Under the pieces are notes generated by a model that was not told the origin of the DNA, did no database searches, and saw only the letters and a list, made by a program, of their open reading frames with translations. Shown in pieces: positions 16,591 to 25,143 of a DNA stretch of 32,292 bases. Positions within the stretch are counted from its first letter, which is position 1, and each line of letters opens with the position of its first letter. Source of the stretch: CAYOEZ01 sp964402955 (GTDB lineage Bacteria > Chloroflexota > DTOL01 > DAOUCN01); contig CAYOEZ010000025.1 of NCBI GenBank assembly GCA_964402955.1, forward strand, positions 1 to 32,292, written 5' to 3'. Position numbers and translations under genes: made by a program.

Positions 16591-17637
16591 CTACTCATGT
16601 GACTCTATGGCCGCGCTCATGACTTCCTGCGCCTTTAGCCCATCATAGAAACTGGGAGAGATCGGCAGGTCGTCCAGAATGGCGTCGATGAACAGGCGGT
16701 CGCCGATCGATTGCTTGCAAAACACATCGAAGAACTTGCTGCGGTCAGCGTCGCCCCACACCTCATCCGGGACTGGCAGGCTGTAAAACTCCTTGTCGCC
16801 GCGCCGCAGGCCACGAATCTCCCCACCTGGAAGCGATGTCATCTCGAGCGTGCTTTCCTCCCCGTGCAGGACCACATTCTGCTCCTGGCCGTGCTCCCCC
16901 ATCTGGGCAACGGCACTGACCTGGATCGTCCCTTGTGCGCCGTTGGCGAACCGCACGACCAGCGATGCGGCGTCGTTCGTTGGATCATACGCCTGGCCGT
17001 CCGGACCGGGGCGGTCAGCATAGATACCCAGGTGCGCACTCACGCTCGCGACGTCGCCAACCAGCCATCGGGCCAGATCGATCATATGCGAGCCAAGATC
17101 ACCCAATGCGCCATTCGAGCGTTGCCTGTCAAAACGCCACATGCATCGACTATTGCGGCCGTAGCCGCCAAGATAGCGGATGCTGCAGTCATTGCAGCGT
17201 CCAAGATAGCCCTGATCGATCCGTTGCCGCACATACCGATAGTATGGTCTCCAGCGATAGGTGAAGAACACCATATGCTTGACCCCAACCGCATCTGCTT
17301 TCTCGTACATCTCTTTGGCCTGTTGCGCGTTGAGAGCCACGGGCTTCTCGCACAAGACGTGCAGGCCCGCGTCCAAAGCGTTCATGGTCATCGGATAGTG
17401 CAGGTCATCGGGGGTCGCCACTACAACGGCGTCGAGGTCCCCTTTGTCAATCATCTCCCGAAAGTCGTTGAAGATGAGCGGAATGCCATACTTCTTCGCC
17501 ATCTCGTCGGCGCGGGTGGTGTTGCGCCCGCAGATGGCGGCAAGCTCCGCCCGCGGATGGCTCTTGATCGCAGGCAGATGGCACCAGTCTGCGATAAGAC
17601 CCGTACCGATGACACCGACGCGCACGCGTTCGGTCAC
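16591..17637 (-). CDS. Second Gfo/Idh/MocA-family oxidoreductase, C-terminus shortened by a stop (348 aa)
   Basis: A NAD(P)-dependent dehydrogenase with the Rossmann motif GVIGTGLIAD (residues 8-17), the signature CEKPVAL with Lys98, and GSHMIDLARW (residues 182-191). The substrate is unknown. The GTG start at 17637 follows AAGGAG (17644-17649) at 6 nt. The frame ends ESHE-TAG, but the next six codons in the same frame read GRWVTL followed by a second TAG (16570-16572). That matches the TGQPVTL end of the paralogue at 6915, so a point change appears to have cut seven residues off the tail; the enzyme is otherwise intact. It is the last gene of the minus-strand SnoaL-OYE-SnoaL-Gfo cluster, 68 bp after the preceding stop. 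Confidence 0.93.
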   Translation of the reverse strand: MTERVRVGVIGTGLIADWCHLPAIKSHPRAELAAICGRNTTRADEMAKKYGIPLIFNDFREMIDKGDLDAVVVATPDDLHYPMTMNALDAGLHVLCEKPVALNAQQAKEMYEKADAVGVKHMVFFTYRWRPYYRYVRQRIDQGYLGRCNDCSIRYLGGYGRNSRCMWRFDRQRSNGALGDLGSHMIDLARWLVGDVASVSAHLGIYADRPGPDGQAYDPTNDAASLVVRFANGAQGTIQVSAVAQMGEHGQEQNVVLHGEESTLEMTSLPGGEIRGLRRGDKEFYSLPVPDEVWGDADRSKFFDVFCKQSIGDRLFIDAILDDLPISPSFYDGLKAQEVMSAAIESHE

Positions 17638-17705
17638 GTTGCTCTCCTTTGGCTATGAGTTGGTGGGCAAGAACTGGCTCAGATGCGAAAAAGCTCGCTG
17701 TTTCA

Positions 17706-18095
17706 CTACAGCGCAGGCACGATCTTCCCGCCCAGTTGTCGCACCTGCTCCAGCCCGTCCCCCAGCCCCACAATCTCGCTGACCTTGCCGCCAACGACGC
17801 GCACAAAAAGCATACAAGGGCCGTTGAACGCCTTGCCTGTCGGCGGGAGGCCGAGAACCTCCCCGATCTGGCGGCCGCTGCTTGTGATACGCGCCCAAAC
17901 CTTGTCACCCTCGGCCATCATGTCTGTGATCTCATACCGTTCGTCGGCCCAGGTTGCGCTGTTTTTTGGGATAGATACTTCTATGACGCGCTTTGCCAGA
18001 TCTGCCGTCGCTGTTTCGTTAATCCCCGCCACGTCCCGCTTGTTGTACGCATCAATGAAACGGCGAACGACAGCTTTGTTTGTCTCAGCAGACAT
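17706..18095 (-). CDS. SnoaL-like / ester cyclase family protein, copy 1 (129 aa)
   Basis: A small cone-shaped alpha+beta-barrel protein of the NTF2-like SnoaL type. It starts MSAETNKAVVRRFIDAYNKRD, the classic family opening. The later blocks MMAEGDKVWARITSSGRQIGEVLGLPPTGK and GGKVSEIVGLGDGLEQVRQLG are also typical; conserved Asp/His of the pocket can only be guessed. Members act as cyclases, isomerases or hydratases, and many have no known reaction. The ATG at 18095 follows GAGGAG (18103-18108) at 7 nt. It has exactly the same length as the copy at 19455-19844 and is about 60% identical by eye, so the two arose by duplication on either side of the OYE gene. Confidence 0.88.
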   Translation of the reverse strand: MSAETNKAVVRRFIDAYNKRDVAGINETATADLAKRVIEVSIPKNSATWADERYEITDMMAEGDKVWARITSSGRQIGEVLGLPPTGKAFNGPCMLFVRVVGGKVSEIVGLGDGLEQVRQLGGKIVPAL

Positions 18096-18203
18096 CGAGA
18101 TTCTCCTCGTATGCGATAGTCGATTGCTAAACCAGCTATGACTGTAGCAGCACGGCTCTATTGGCGATGCCCACGCAGGCAATCGCTGATTTCCCTGCGA
18201 CAC

Positions 18204-18285
18204 GTTGCACCGCAAATGGCGCAGAGAACGCAGATCCCATAGATCGTCTCTGCCCTGACGTTCTCCAAGCTCTTTGCGGTGCAAC
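18204..18285. repeat. 82-bp palindromic intergenic repeat
   Basis: GTTGCACCGCAAA (18204-18216) is the exact reverse complement of TTTGCGGTGCAAC (18273-18285). Inside, AGAACG/CGTTCT and GCAGA/TCTGC pairs nest toward the centre, so almost the whole segment can fold into one long hairpin. It lies in the 213-bp gap between the OYE gene and SnoaL copy 1 inside the minus-strand cluster. The words in its arms resemble intergenic palindromes I recall from many environmental genomes, so it is probably a dispersed REP-like element; it may also cap or process the operon mRNA. Confidence 0.6.
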
Positions 18286-18308
18286 CACTCCCGTTCTAGT
18301 TTTGTCTA

Positions 18309-19406
<1,098 letters not shown>

Positions 19407-19454
19407 CTGCTTTCTCCTCTATTGAGTGCATTATGAACGTCGGGAATCCGTGTC

Positions 19455-19844
19455 TTAGCCCGCCGGCACGATTTTGGCGCCGAGCTGCTGTACTTCGTCC
19501 AGGCGATCACCTACAGCCCCGTGCTCCGCGATCTTTCCAGCAGCGACGCGGCACAAGATGACCATGGAACTGGTCTTCGTCTTGCCGGTTGCGGGAAGAC
19601 CCAAGTACTCCCCGATGTGGCGGCCGCTGTGCGTCAGACGCGCCCACACCTTGTCTCCCTCCGCGATCATGTCGGTGATCTCCAGCCGCTGATCGGCCCA
19701 GTACGTGCTGTTCCGCGGGATGTGCGTTTCTATGTATGCTTTGGCCAGGTCAGGCGCCAAGGCCGCGTTCAGAAGGGCAGAGTCCCGCGTGTTGTAGCCA
19801 TCGATGAAACGGCGAACCAGAGCCTTGTTCTCCTCGGTCGACAT
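19455..19844 (-). CDS. SnoaL-like / ester cyclase family protein, copy 2 (129 aa)
   Basis: First gene of the minus-strand cluster. The translation MSTEENKALVRRFIDGYNTRDSALLNAALAPDLAKAY... shares the family opening and the block MIAEGDKVWARLTHSGRHIGEYLGLPATGK with copy 1; both end GGKIVPA or GAKIVPA. The ATG at 19844 follows GAGGAGG (19851-19857) at 6 nt, and the upstream in-frame extension to 19958 has no ribosome binding site. The OYE gene begins 48 bp after its stop. It is transcribed divergently from the giant regulator at 20072; a weak candidate promoter (TTGGCG, 16 bp, TATTGT on the minus strand) lies near 19870-19900. Confidence 0.88.
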   Translation of the reverse strand: MSTEENKALVRRFIDGYNTRDSALLNAALAPDLAKAYIETHIPRNSTYWADQRLEITDMIAEGDKVWARLTHSGRHIGEYLGLPATGKTKTSSMVILCRVAAGKIAEHGAVGDRLDEVQQLGAKIVPAG

Positions 19845-19868
19845 GGAAATCCTCCTCATGAATTGTGT

Positions 19869-19930
19869 ACAATAAGCGTCACTTGGACGCCGCCAATGTG
19901 AGGCTTTAGCGACATTGTTGTGCTTATTGT
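19869..19930. promoter_or_regulatory. Separated inverted repeat in the divergent SnoaL/regulator region
   Basis: ACAATAAGC at 19869-19877 and its exact reverse complement GCTTATTGT at 19922-19930. The two arms are 53 bp apart, close to five DNA turns, and lie between the SnoaL copy 2 start and the regulator promoter. This would suit two dimers binding on one face with a loop between. The function is inferred from position only. Confidence 0.4.
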
Positions 19931-19950
19931 GTGCCACAGCATAGCATACG

Positions 19951-19997
19951 ACCGTCACGCGATCGTTACGACAACCGTTACGACAGGCGTAATGAAA
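19951..19997 (+). promoter_or_regulatory. Four-unit direct-repeat array, candidate operator
   Basis: Four consecutive units with core CGTNAYG: CGTCACG (19953), CGTTACG (19964), CGTTACG (19976) and CGTAATG (19988). The spacings are 11, 12 and 12 bp; the middle two 12-bp units differ at one base. The array ends 21 bp before the -35 box at 20019. SARP-type winged-helix activators are known to bind direct repeats with 11-bp period, so this is a reasonable binding site for the adjacent regulator or another protein. Confidence 0.5.
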
Positions 19998-20018
19998 GCG
20001 AGTTTATCGATTCAATTG

Positions 20019-20047
20019 TTGACTTTCTCACTGTCTGCTGCTACACT
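20019..20047 (+). promoter_or_regulatory. sigma70-like promoter of the giant regulator
   Basis: TTGACT (20019-20024), 17-bp spacer, TACACT (20042-20047) with TGC before the -10. Transcription should start near 20054, only about 18 nt before the GTG at 20072. This excludes the longer in-frame ORF that begins at 19931. Confidence 0.7.
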
Positions 20048-20071
20048 GCATATGCTACGGAAGGGAGCCAG

Positions 20072-23000
20072 GTGGCATCTTGCCTGAACTTGTACCTGCT
20101 GGGCTCGCCCCGAGTCGAGCTGGACGGCCAACCGATCGTTGTGGACACGCGTAAGGCCATCGCCCTGCTGGTGTACCTGGCTGCAACGGGCGAACGCTAC
20201 CGGCGCGATGTTCTCATCGACCTCCTCTGGCCCGATGCCGACCCCTCACATGGCCACGCCGACCTGCGCCGTACCCTTTCCGCACTCAAGACTGCTCTCG
20301 CCGGCGACTGGCTTGCTATCGATCGTGAGACCGTCGCCCTACCCCACAACGACCGACTTTGGTCCGATATTGACGAATTCCACGGCTTGCTGGCCGGGCG
20401 TCTCGCTCATGGCCACTCTGCCGCTAATGTCTGTCCCGATTGCCTGCCCCTCCTCGCCCAGGCCGCCGGGTTGCACCGCGGCGACTTCCTCAGCGGCTTC
20501 GGTCTCAAGGACAGCGCCGATTTCGATGATTGGCAGTTCGCCCAGGCTGAGGGCTTGCGCAGCGAGCTTTGCGCCGCGCTGGACATGCTCGTCCAGGGAC
20601 ATAGCCGGCGCGCTGCCTATGATCCGGCCATTACCTATGCCCGCCAGCGACTGGCCCTTGATCGATTCGACGAAGCAGCGTACGCCAGTCTGATGCGCCT
20701 CTATGCCTGGTCCGGCCGCCGCCCGGCTGCGCTGGGCCAGTACCAGGAGTGTGTGGCGCTGCTGCGCGAGCAGCTCGGGACGCAGCCGCACGAATCACTC
20801 ACGGCTCTGTACCAGGCGATCCGCGACGGACATCCTCCGTCCCCTCCCACAGGCCAACCACAGCCCGCCATGAACAAAACGCCGCCAGCCGACAGCACAA
20901 AAACGGCAGCACCCGCGTCTGTGCTCGCGCTCGAAGAAAAGCGCATGGTTTCGGTTCTCTTCGTCCAAATCAGCGCGGCAGTGCCAGTCGCCGCCCCGGA
21001 AGATGAAGTCGCCCTGTTGCGGCGTTTCGCGAGCGCGACAGAAAGCATTGTCGGGAGATATCAGGGCGCCGTCGCTCGCACCGTAGGGGCGACCATCCTG
21101 GCCGTTTTTGGACTGGCGCAAAGTCGCGAGAGCGACCCGGAGTTGGCGCTGCGGGCCGCTCTTGACCTGCGCACAGAGGCGGCGCAGCAAGGACTCTCCT
21201 TGTGTGTTGGAATCACGACAGGCGACGTCTATGCCCAAAGCGCCGCCGGCCACGAGCGTCAACCAACCGGTATCGTGGGCCGAGCCATCGATCTGGCGAT
21301 GCGTCTGGCCGGGCTGGCCCAATCTGGGCAGATTCTGGCCAGTGAGTCCACCTATCGCGCCACGCGCCGCGCCTTCAGGTACACGCCTTGTGATACGGAG
21401 GGTATGCCTGGGGCTCCCGGTCCCCTCTATCAGGCAGAGTGTCTTCTGCCGCAGCCGGCGAAGGAGCGCGGGATCGAGGGGCTGCGCGCAGAACTGACAG
21501 GCAGGGATAACGAATTGAACAGGCTGAGCGCCGCGCTGGCGCTGGCCGGGCAAGGCCACGGCCAACTCGTCACCATGATCGGCGAGGCGGGCGTCGGCAA
21601 GTCCCGCCTTGTAGCTGAGTTGAAGGACTATGCTGTGGCTGGCGGCGCGTCTGTGCTGTGGTTGGAAGGGCGCTGCCTTGAGTTAGGCATGGCAGCCAGC
21701 TATACGCCCGTCCTGGAGATGCTGCGCGGCTATTTTGCCTGGACGCCCCAAGATGATGACGCCCAGCGTTGGATGTCCATTGCGAGCTGTCTTGAGATAC
21801 TGGCGCAGCAGGGGCATCTGTCACGCCATCGGGCTGCAGAGACCAGTTCGCTCCTGGGCCGTCTACTTGCGCTGCGCACACGCAGCGGCGAGGACGGGTA
21901 CCTCAGGAAGATGAGCCCGGAAGAGATCCGCTACCAGACGTTCCTGGCGCTGTGCGACCTGTTCCATGCCCTGGCCCGGCAATGCCCACTTGTGCTTGTC
22001 TTCGAGGACTTGCACTGGGCCGATAGCCTCTCCCTGGACCTGGTCTCCCTGCTCATGGAGGGGCTAGATGAGCTTCCCCTGCTTCTGCTCTGCGTCTATC
22101 GACCGGGACAGGAGTATGAGAGCAAACGACTGGCCGACATCGGCGCCCGGAAATGCCGCGACTGCTTCACGGAGCTGCACCTGCGCGAGCTAAGCCGCCA
22201 GCAGAGCGGCGAATTAGTGGCATCGCTGCTGGCAATCACCAACCTGCCGGCGAATGTGCGGAGTTTTATCCTGAACAGGGCGGAAGGCAATCCCTTCTTC
22301 ATCGAGGAGACCGTGCGCTCACTGATCGACCTCGGCGTCATCTACCGTGAGAGTGACACCTGGCAGGCGCGTGAGGCGATCGAATCCGCCATCGTTCCGG
22401 ATAGTGTGCAGAGTGTGATCCTTGGCCGCGTTGATCTGCTTGGCGTTACGGCTAAGGACGTTCTGCAGACTGCCGCCGTGATCGGGCCGGTGTTTCGCCA
22501 GGGAGTGTTGGCGTCGGCCATCGAACGAGAGACTGACCTGGCGCTCTGCCTCAGCGAACTGGAAGACCGGGCCTTGATCTATCAGGCGCGTGCCATCCCC
22601 GAGGTCGAGTATTCCTTCAAGCATGTTCTGACCCAACAGGCGGTGTATCACAATATCCTGGCCGCACAGCGCCAGGATCTGCACCGCAAGGTGGCCGGGG
22701 CGGTTGAGGCCTTATTTAGTGACAGCCTGAACGACTACTGCGAGCAGTTGGCCTATCATCACGAGGAGAGCGGCAACGTGGAGGCCGCGATTCGTTACCT
22801 GACCGCGGCTGGAGAGAAGGCAAAGTTGCAATTCGCCAATGCTGCGGCCGTGGCTCATCTCACCAAAGCGCTCGGCCTGCTCAAAACGCTGCCGGATAGC
22901 CCGCAGCGCGCCCGGCGGGAGCTCGATCTAAAGATCGCCCTGGGCATCCCCGTAGCCGCGAGCACGGGCATGAGCTCTTTGGAGATGCTAAAGGTGTATG

Positions 23001-24067
23001 GCAGGGCCCACGAGCTCTGCATGCAGTTGGGAGACAAGCGGCACCTGTTGCCGGCGTTGCACGGTCTGTTCCGCTTCCATCACACACGTGGGCATTGGCT
23101 GAAGGCCAATGAGATAGCAAAGCAGATGTTGAGTGCTGCCCAACCCGCCGAAGATCCGGCCTTGCTCCTGGACGCCTATCGAGCGATGGGTATCGCCTCT
23201 TTCTACACCCCCGACCTTGTCTCTTCTCTGCATCACATGGACCAGGGGCTCGCGCTCTACGATAGACTGAGATACAAGGCTGACTATCTTTATGCCCTGC
23301 ACGATCCGGCCGTCAGCTACTTCAGTTACTCGGCCTGGGCGCTCTGGCTGCTCGGCTATGCTGACCAATCGCTGGAGAGAAGCCAACGATTGATGGCGCT
23401 AGGTCACAATCTGACCAATCCTGCTGATCTGGCTTTCTCTCTCGTTCAAAGCGGCATCCTGCACCAGTGGCGTGGGGAGGCGCTACCCGGTGTGGAGCGG
23501 GGCAAGGAAGCTCTCAGGATTGCCACAGAGCGCGCGTATCCCATGTGGACGGCGTTCGCCACTGTTGTCGAAGGCGCGGCGCTGGTTCAGCGGGGCGAGG
23601 CTGAGCAAGGACTGGTGAAGGTGCGCTGCGGCCTCGACTTGTTCCGTAGCATCGGCACCGTGCTGCTGCGGACAGACTTCCTGGCCTGGCTAGCCGAGGC
23701 GCACGGCAAGGCGGGGCAGATGGCAGAGGGCCTGACTGTACTCGACGAGGCTTTCACCATCGTCGCTGATGGCGGAGAGCGCACCTTCGAGGCTGAGCTC
23801 TATCGGGTCAAAGGTGAGCTTCTGCTGCAGCGCGCCGACAGTGTGGAGGCCGAGTCATGCTTCCAGCACGCACTCGACGTGGCTCGCGCCCAGGGCGCCC
23901 GGTCATTTGAGCTACGGGCGGCAACAAGCCTGGCCCGCTTGTGGCAGAAGCAGGGCAAGGGAGAAGAGGCGCGTGCCTTGCTTCAGGGCGTGTACGGCTG
24001 GTTCACGGAGGGCTTCGACACAGCCGACTTGATGGATGCGAAGTCGCTGCTGGATGAACTGGCCTGA
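20072..24067 (+). CDS. Giant winged-helix/BTAD - pseudo-cyclase - AAA ATPase - TPR transcriptional regulator (1331 aa)
   Basis: A SARP/LuxR-like multi-domain regulator. Residues about 1-97 are an OmpR-type winged helix (LNLYLLGSPRVELDGQ..., RKAIALLVYLA...RDVLIDLLWPD, RRTLSALK). Residues about 98-245 are a bacterial transcriptional activation domain (CPDCLPLLAQAAGLHRGDFLSGF). Residues 288-440 are a class III cyclase-like domain, but Gln299 stands where the first metal Asp should be (LFVQIS for LFADI) and Ala340 replaces the second (VGATILAVFG for IGDAVMAVFG), so it cannot be a normal cyclase. An AAA domain follows with Walker A GEAGVGKS (504-511) and Walker B LVLVFEDLHWAD (Glu645-Asp646). About residues 850-1331 are TPR-like helices. 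The GTG at 20072 is supported by GAAGGGAG (20060-20067) and the promoter. It is divergent from the SnoaL/OYE cluster, its most likely target. Confidence 0.9.
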   Translation: MASCLNLYLLGSPRVELDGQPIVVDTRKAIALLVYLAATGERYRRDVLIDLLWPDADPSHGHADLRRTLSALKTALAGDWLAIDRETVALPHNDRLWSDIDEFHGLLAGRLAHGHSAANVCPDCLPLLAQAAGLHRGDFLSGFGLKDSADFDDWQFAQAEGLRSELCAALDMLVQGHSRRAAYDPAITYARQRLALDRFDEAAYASLMRLYAWSGRRPAALGQYQECVALLREQLGTQPHESLTALYQAIRDGHPPSPPTGQPQPAMNKTPPADSTKTAAPASVLALEEKRMVSVLFVQISAAVPVAAPEDEVALLRRFASATESIVGRYQGAVARTVGATILAVFGLAQSRESDPELALRAALDLRTEAAQQGLSLCVGITTGDVYAQSAAGHERQPTGIVGRAIDLAMRLAGLAQSGQILASESTYRATRRAFRYTPCDTEGMPGAPGPLYQAECLLPQPAKERGIEGLRAELTGRDNELNRLSAALALAGQGHGQLVTMIGEAGVGKSRLVAELKDYAVAGGASVLWLEGRCLELGMAASYTPVLEMLRGYFAWTPQDDDAQRWMSIASCLEILAQQGHLSRHRAAETSSLLGRLLALRTRSGEDGYLRKMSPEEIRYQTFLALCDLFHALARQCPLVLVFEDLHWADSLSLDLVSLLMEGLDELPLLLLCVYRPGQEYESKRLADIGARKCRDCFTELHLRELSRQQSGELVASLLAITNLPANVRSFILNRAEGNPFFIEETVRSLIDLGVIYRESDTWQAREAIESAIVPDSVQSVILGRVDLLGVTAKDVLQTAAVIGPVFRQGVLASAIERETDLALCLSELEDRALIYQARAIPEVEYSFKHVLTQQAVYHNILAAQRQDLHRKVAGAVEALFSDSLNDYCEQLAYHHEESGNVEAAIRYLTAAGEKAKLQFANAAAVAHLTKALGLLKTLPDSPQRARRELDLKIALGIPVAASTGMSSLEMLKVYGRAHELCMQLGDKRHLLPALHGLFRFHHTRGHWLKANEIAKQMLSAAQPAEDPALLLDAYRAMGIASFYTPDLVSSLHHMDQGLALYDRLRYKADYLYALHDPAVSYFSYSAWALWLLGYADQSLERSQRLMALGHNLTNPADLAFSLVQSGILHQWRGEALPGVERGKEALRIATERAYPMWTAFATVVEGAALVQRGEAEQGLVKVRCGLDLFRSIGTVLLRTDFLAWLAEAHGKAGQMAEGLTVLDEAFTIVADGGERTFEAELYRVKGELLLQRADSVEAESCFQHALDVARAQGARSFELRAATSLARLWQKQGKGEEARALLQGVYGWFTEGFDTADLMDAKSLLDELA

Positions 24068-24111
24068 GATCAGCGACCGGCAGCAAGAGAGGAAAACAAG
24101 CATGGCCCTGG

Positions 24112-24369
24112 TCAAGACGTTGCGCCGTCATCCCGCAGATAGTCGCTCAGAAGCGGCCATGAGCGGGCATAGTGTGCGTAGCGCTGCGCATAGAGCGCAG
24201 TCTTGCGCGCATCAGGCTCAAACGTCCTGTCCAGCTCAACCATGCTTTGGACGGCGCTAGCATAGGATGGGAAAACACCCTTGCCCACACCGGCAATAAT
24301 GGCCGCACCCAATGCTCCGGCCTCGGTTGTCCTGGGGCGGATGAACGGGCGGCCCAGAATTTCGGCGCA
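24112..24369 (-). pseudogene. C-terminal fragment of an FGGY-family carbohydrate kinase
   Basis: The minus-strand frame reads CAEILGRPFIRPRTTEAGALG, then GAAIIAGVGKGVFPSYASAV and a normal-looking end DYLRDDGATS-stop. The TEAGALGAA(I/M)xAG block is the C-terminal FGGY signature of xylulokinase-like sugar kinases. Only about 85 residues of a roughly 500-residue enzyme are present. The homology stops at about 24369, where an ArsB-like reading frame on the opposite strand begins, so a deletion or rearrangement has removed the rest. No ribosome binding site or promoter serves it. Confidence 0.75.
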
Positions 24370-24645
24370 ATCAACAACGTGCCGATGACACTGGTGATGA
24401 TTTCGGCGCTCGGCTCCATCCAGGCAGCGCTTGCCATCCGTGAGGTTATGCTGTATGCGACGATCTTTGGCGCTGCGCTGACGCCCGATCTGACGACGGT
24501 GGGATCCCTGGCGACCATGCTCTGGGTTGCGATCTTGCGCCGCAAGGGGCTGGATGTGTCGCCGCGAGCCTACATGAAGCTCGGAGTGGCGGTCGTGCCG
24601 CTGATGATCGTTGCCGGCGCATGGTGGATTGCATCGAGCGTGTAA
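24361..24645 (+). pseudogene. C-terminal fragment of an ArsB-like arsenite/anion permease
   Basis: The frame reads FGAINNVPMTLVMISALGSIQ, then FGAALTPDLTTVGSLATMLWV and a last membrane helix ending AGAWWIASSV-stop. NNVPM and P(D/N)LTTVGSLATLLW are conserved blocks near the end of ArsB/ArsB-NhaD permeases of about 420 residues. Only about 94 residues remain. The upstream part of the ORF (from 24172) is the antisense of the FGGY fragment and has no ArsB character, so the intact N-terminal eleven or so helices are missing. Confidence 0.75.
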
Positions 24646-24681
24646 GCCCTTGCGCCAGGCGCGACGGACGAGAAGATAGGA

Positions 24682-24711
24682 AAGCCCCGGCTGATTGTTC
24701 AGCCGGGGCTT
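24682..24711. terminator. Strong intrinsic terminator, mainly for the cold-shock gene
   Basis: A perfect 13-bp stem (24682-24694 with 24699-24711; AAGCCCCGGCTGA arm) and a 4-nt loop. Read on the minus strand, it begins 28 bp past the csp stop and is followed by TTTCCTATCTTCT; on the plus strand the tail is CTGTGTTT, so it may also stop transcripts from the left. Confidence 0.85.
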
Positions 24712-24739
24712 CTGTGTTTACAGTGTTGCTGCGCTGAAA

Positions 24740-24946
24740 CTAGGCGACCTTGCGTACGTTGACGGCGGCCGGGCCCTTGGGGGTCTGCTCGATGTCGTAT
24801 TCGACGCGCTCGCCCTCATTGAGGCTGCGATAGCCCTCCATCGTGATGGCGGAGTGATGGACAAAAACGTCCTTCTCGCCATTGTCCTGCACGATGAAGC
24901 CGTACCCCTTGGCATTGTTGAACCACTTGACTGTGCCAGTAAGCAT
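24740..24946 (-). CDS. Cold-shock domain protein, CspA family (68 aa)
   Basis: A single OB-fold nucleic-acid chaperone that binds single-stranded RNA/DNA and melts hairpins. RNP1 is KGYGFIVQD and RNP2 is DVFVHHSAI, both intact, with VKWFNNAKGYGFI at the N-terminus and GPAAVNVRKV at the end, as in typical 66-70 residue Csps. The ATG at 24946 follows GAGGGA (24955-24960) at 8 nt; the longer in-frame ORF upstream is leader RNA. It has its own promoter at 25115-25143, a leader of about 160 nt with an internal terminator, and a strong terminator after the stop. Confidence 0.95.
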   Translation of the reverse strand: MLTGTVKWFNNAKGYGFIVQDNGEKDVFVHHSAITMEGYRSLNEGERVEYDIEQTPKGPAAVNVRKVA

Positions 24947-25026
24947 TACTGATGTCCCTCCCTTCCTGTGTAGGCAGATTTCGGTGAAGCCACAGGTTGG
25001 TACGGGAACTCGACAGCCGGTCAACG

Positions 25027-25062
25027 AAAAAACCGCGTGGCCGGTGAGCAGGGGCCGCGCGG
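25027..25062 (-). terminator. Intrinsic terminator inside the csp leader (candidate attenuator)
   Basis: On the minus strand CCGCGCGGCC (25053-25062) pairs with GGCCACGCGG (25033-25042) with a single C-A mismatch and a 10-nt loop, followed directly by six U (25027-25032). It lies about 46-80 nt into the transcript and 80 nt before the csp start codon. A CGCG just upstream (near 25070) could pair with the first arm instead, as an antiterminator. Confidence 0.7.
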
Positions 25063-25114
25063 TACCGATCGCGTATCGAACCCGTCAACCAAACCTACTT
25101 CGCCTTCGTCAACT

Positions 25115-25143
25115 ATGATAGCACGTTCCTTTCATAATGTCAA
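25115..25143 (-). promoter_or_regulatory. sigma70-like promoter of the cold-shock gene
   Basis: Minus strand TTGACA (25138-25143), 17-bp spacer, TATCAT (25115-25120), with GTGC before the -10 (extended -10). Transcription should start near 25108, giving a leader of about 160 nt, as is usual for csp genes. The stretch 25144-25300 between this promoter and the metalloprotease stop shows nothing I recognise. Confidence 0.8.

Noticed and set aside
16711..17658. 315-codon plus-strand frame
   Set aside because: Antisense of the second Gfo/Idh/MocA gene; no ribosome binding site and no domain.
19931..20071. 47-residue N-terminal extension of the giant regulator
   Set aside because: It covers the promoter and operator repeats, and the family start (LNLYLLG) follows the GTG at 20072 with a ribosome binding site.
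25055..25095. GGTTCGATACGC on the minus strand, resembling a tRNA T-loop
   Set aside because: No acceptor, D or anticodon stems can be built around it; it belongs to the csp leader. I saw no tRNA or rRNA in the window.
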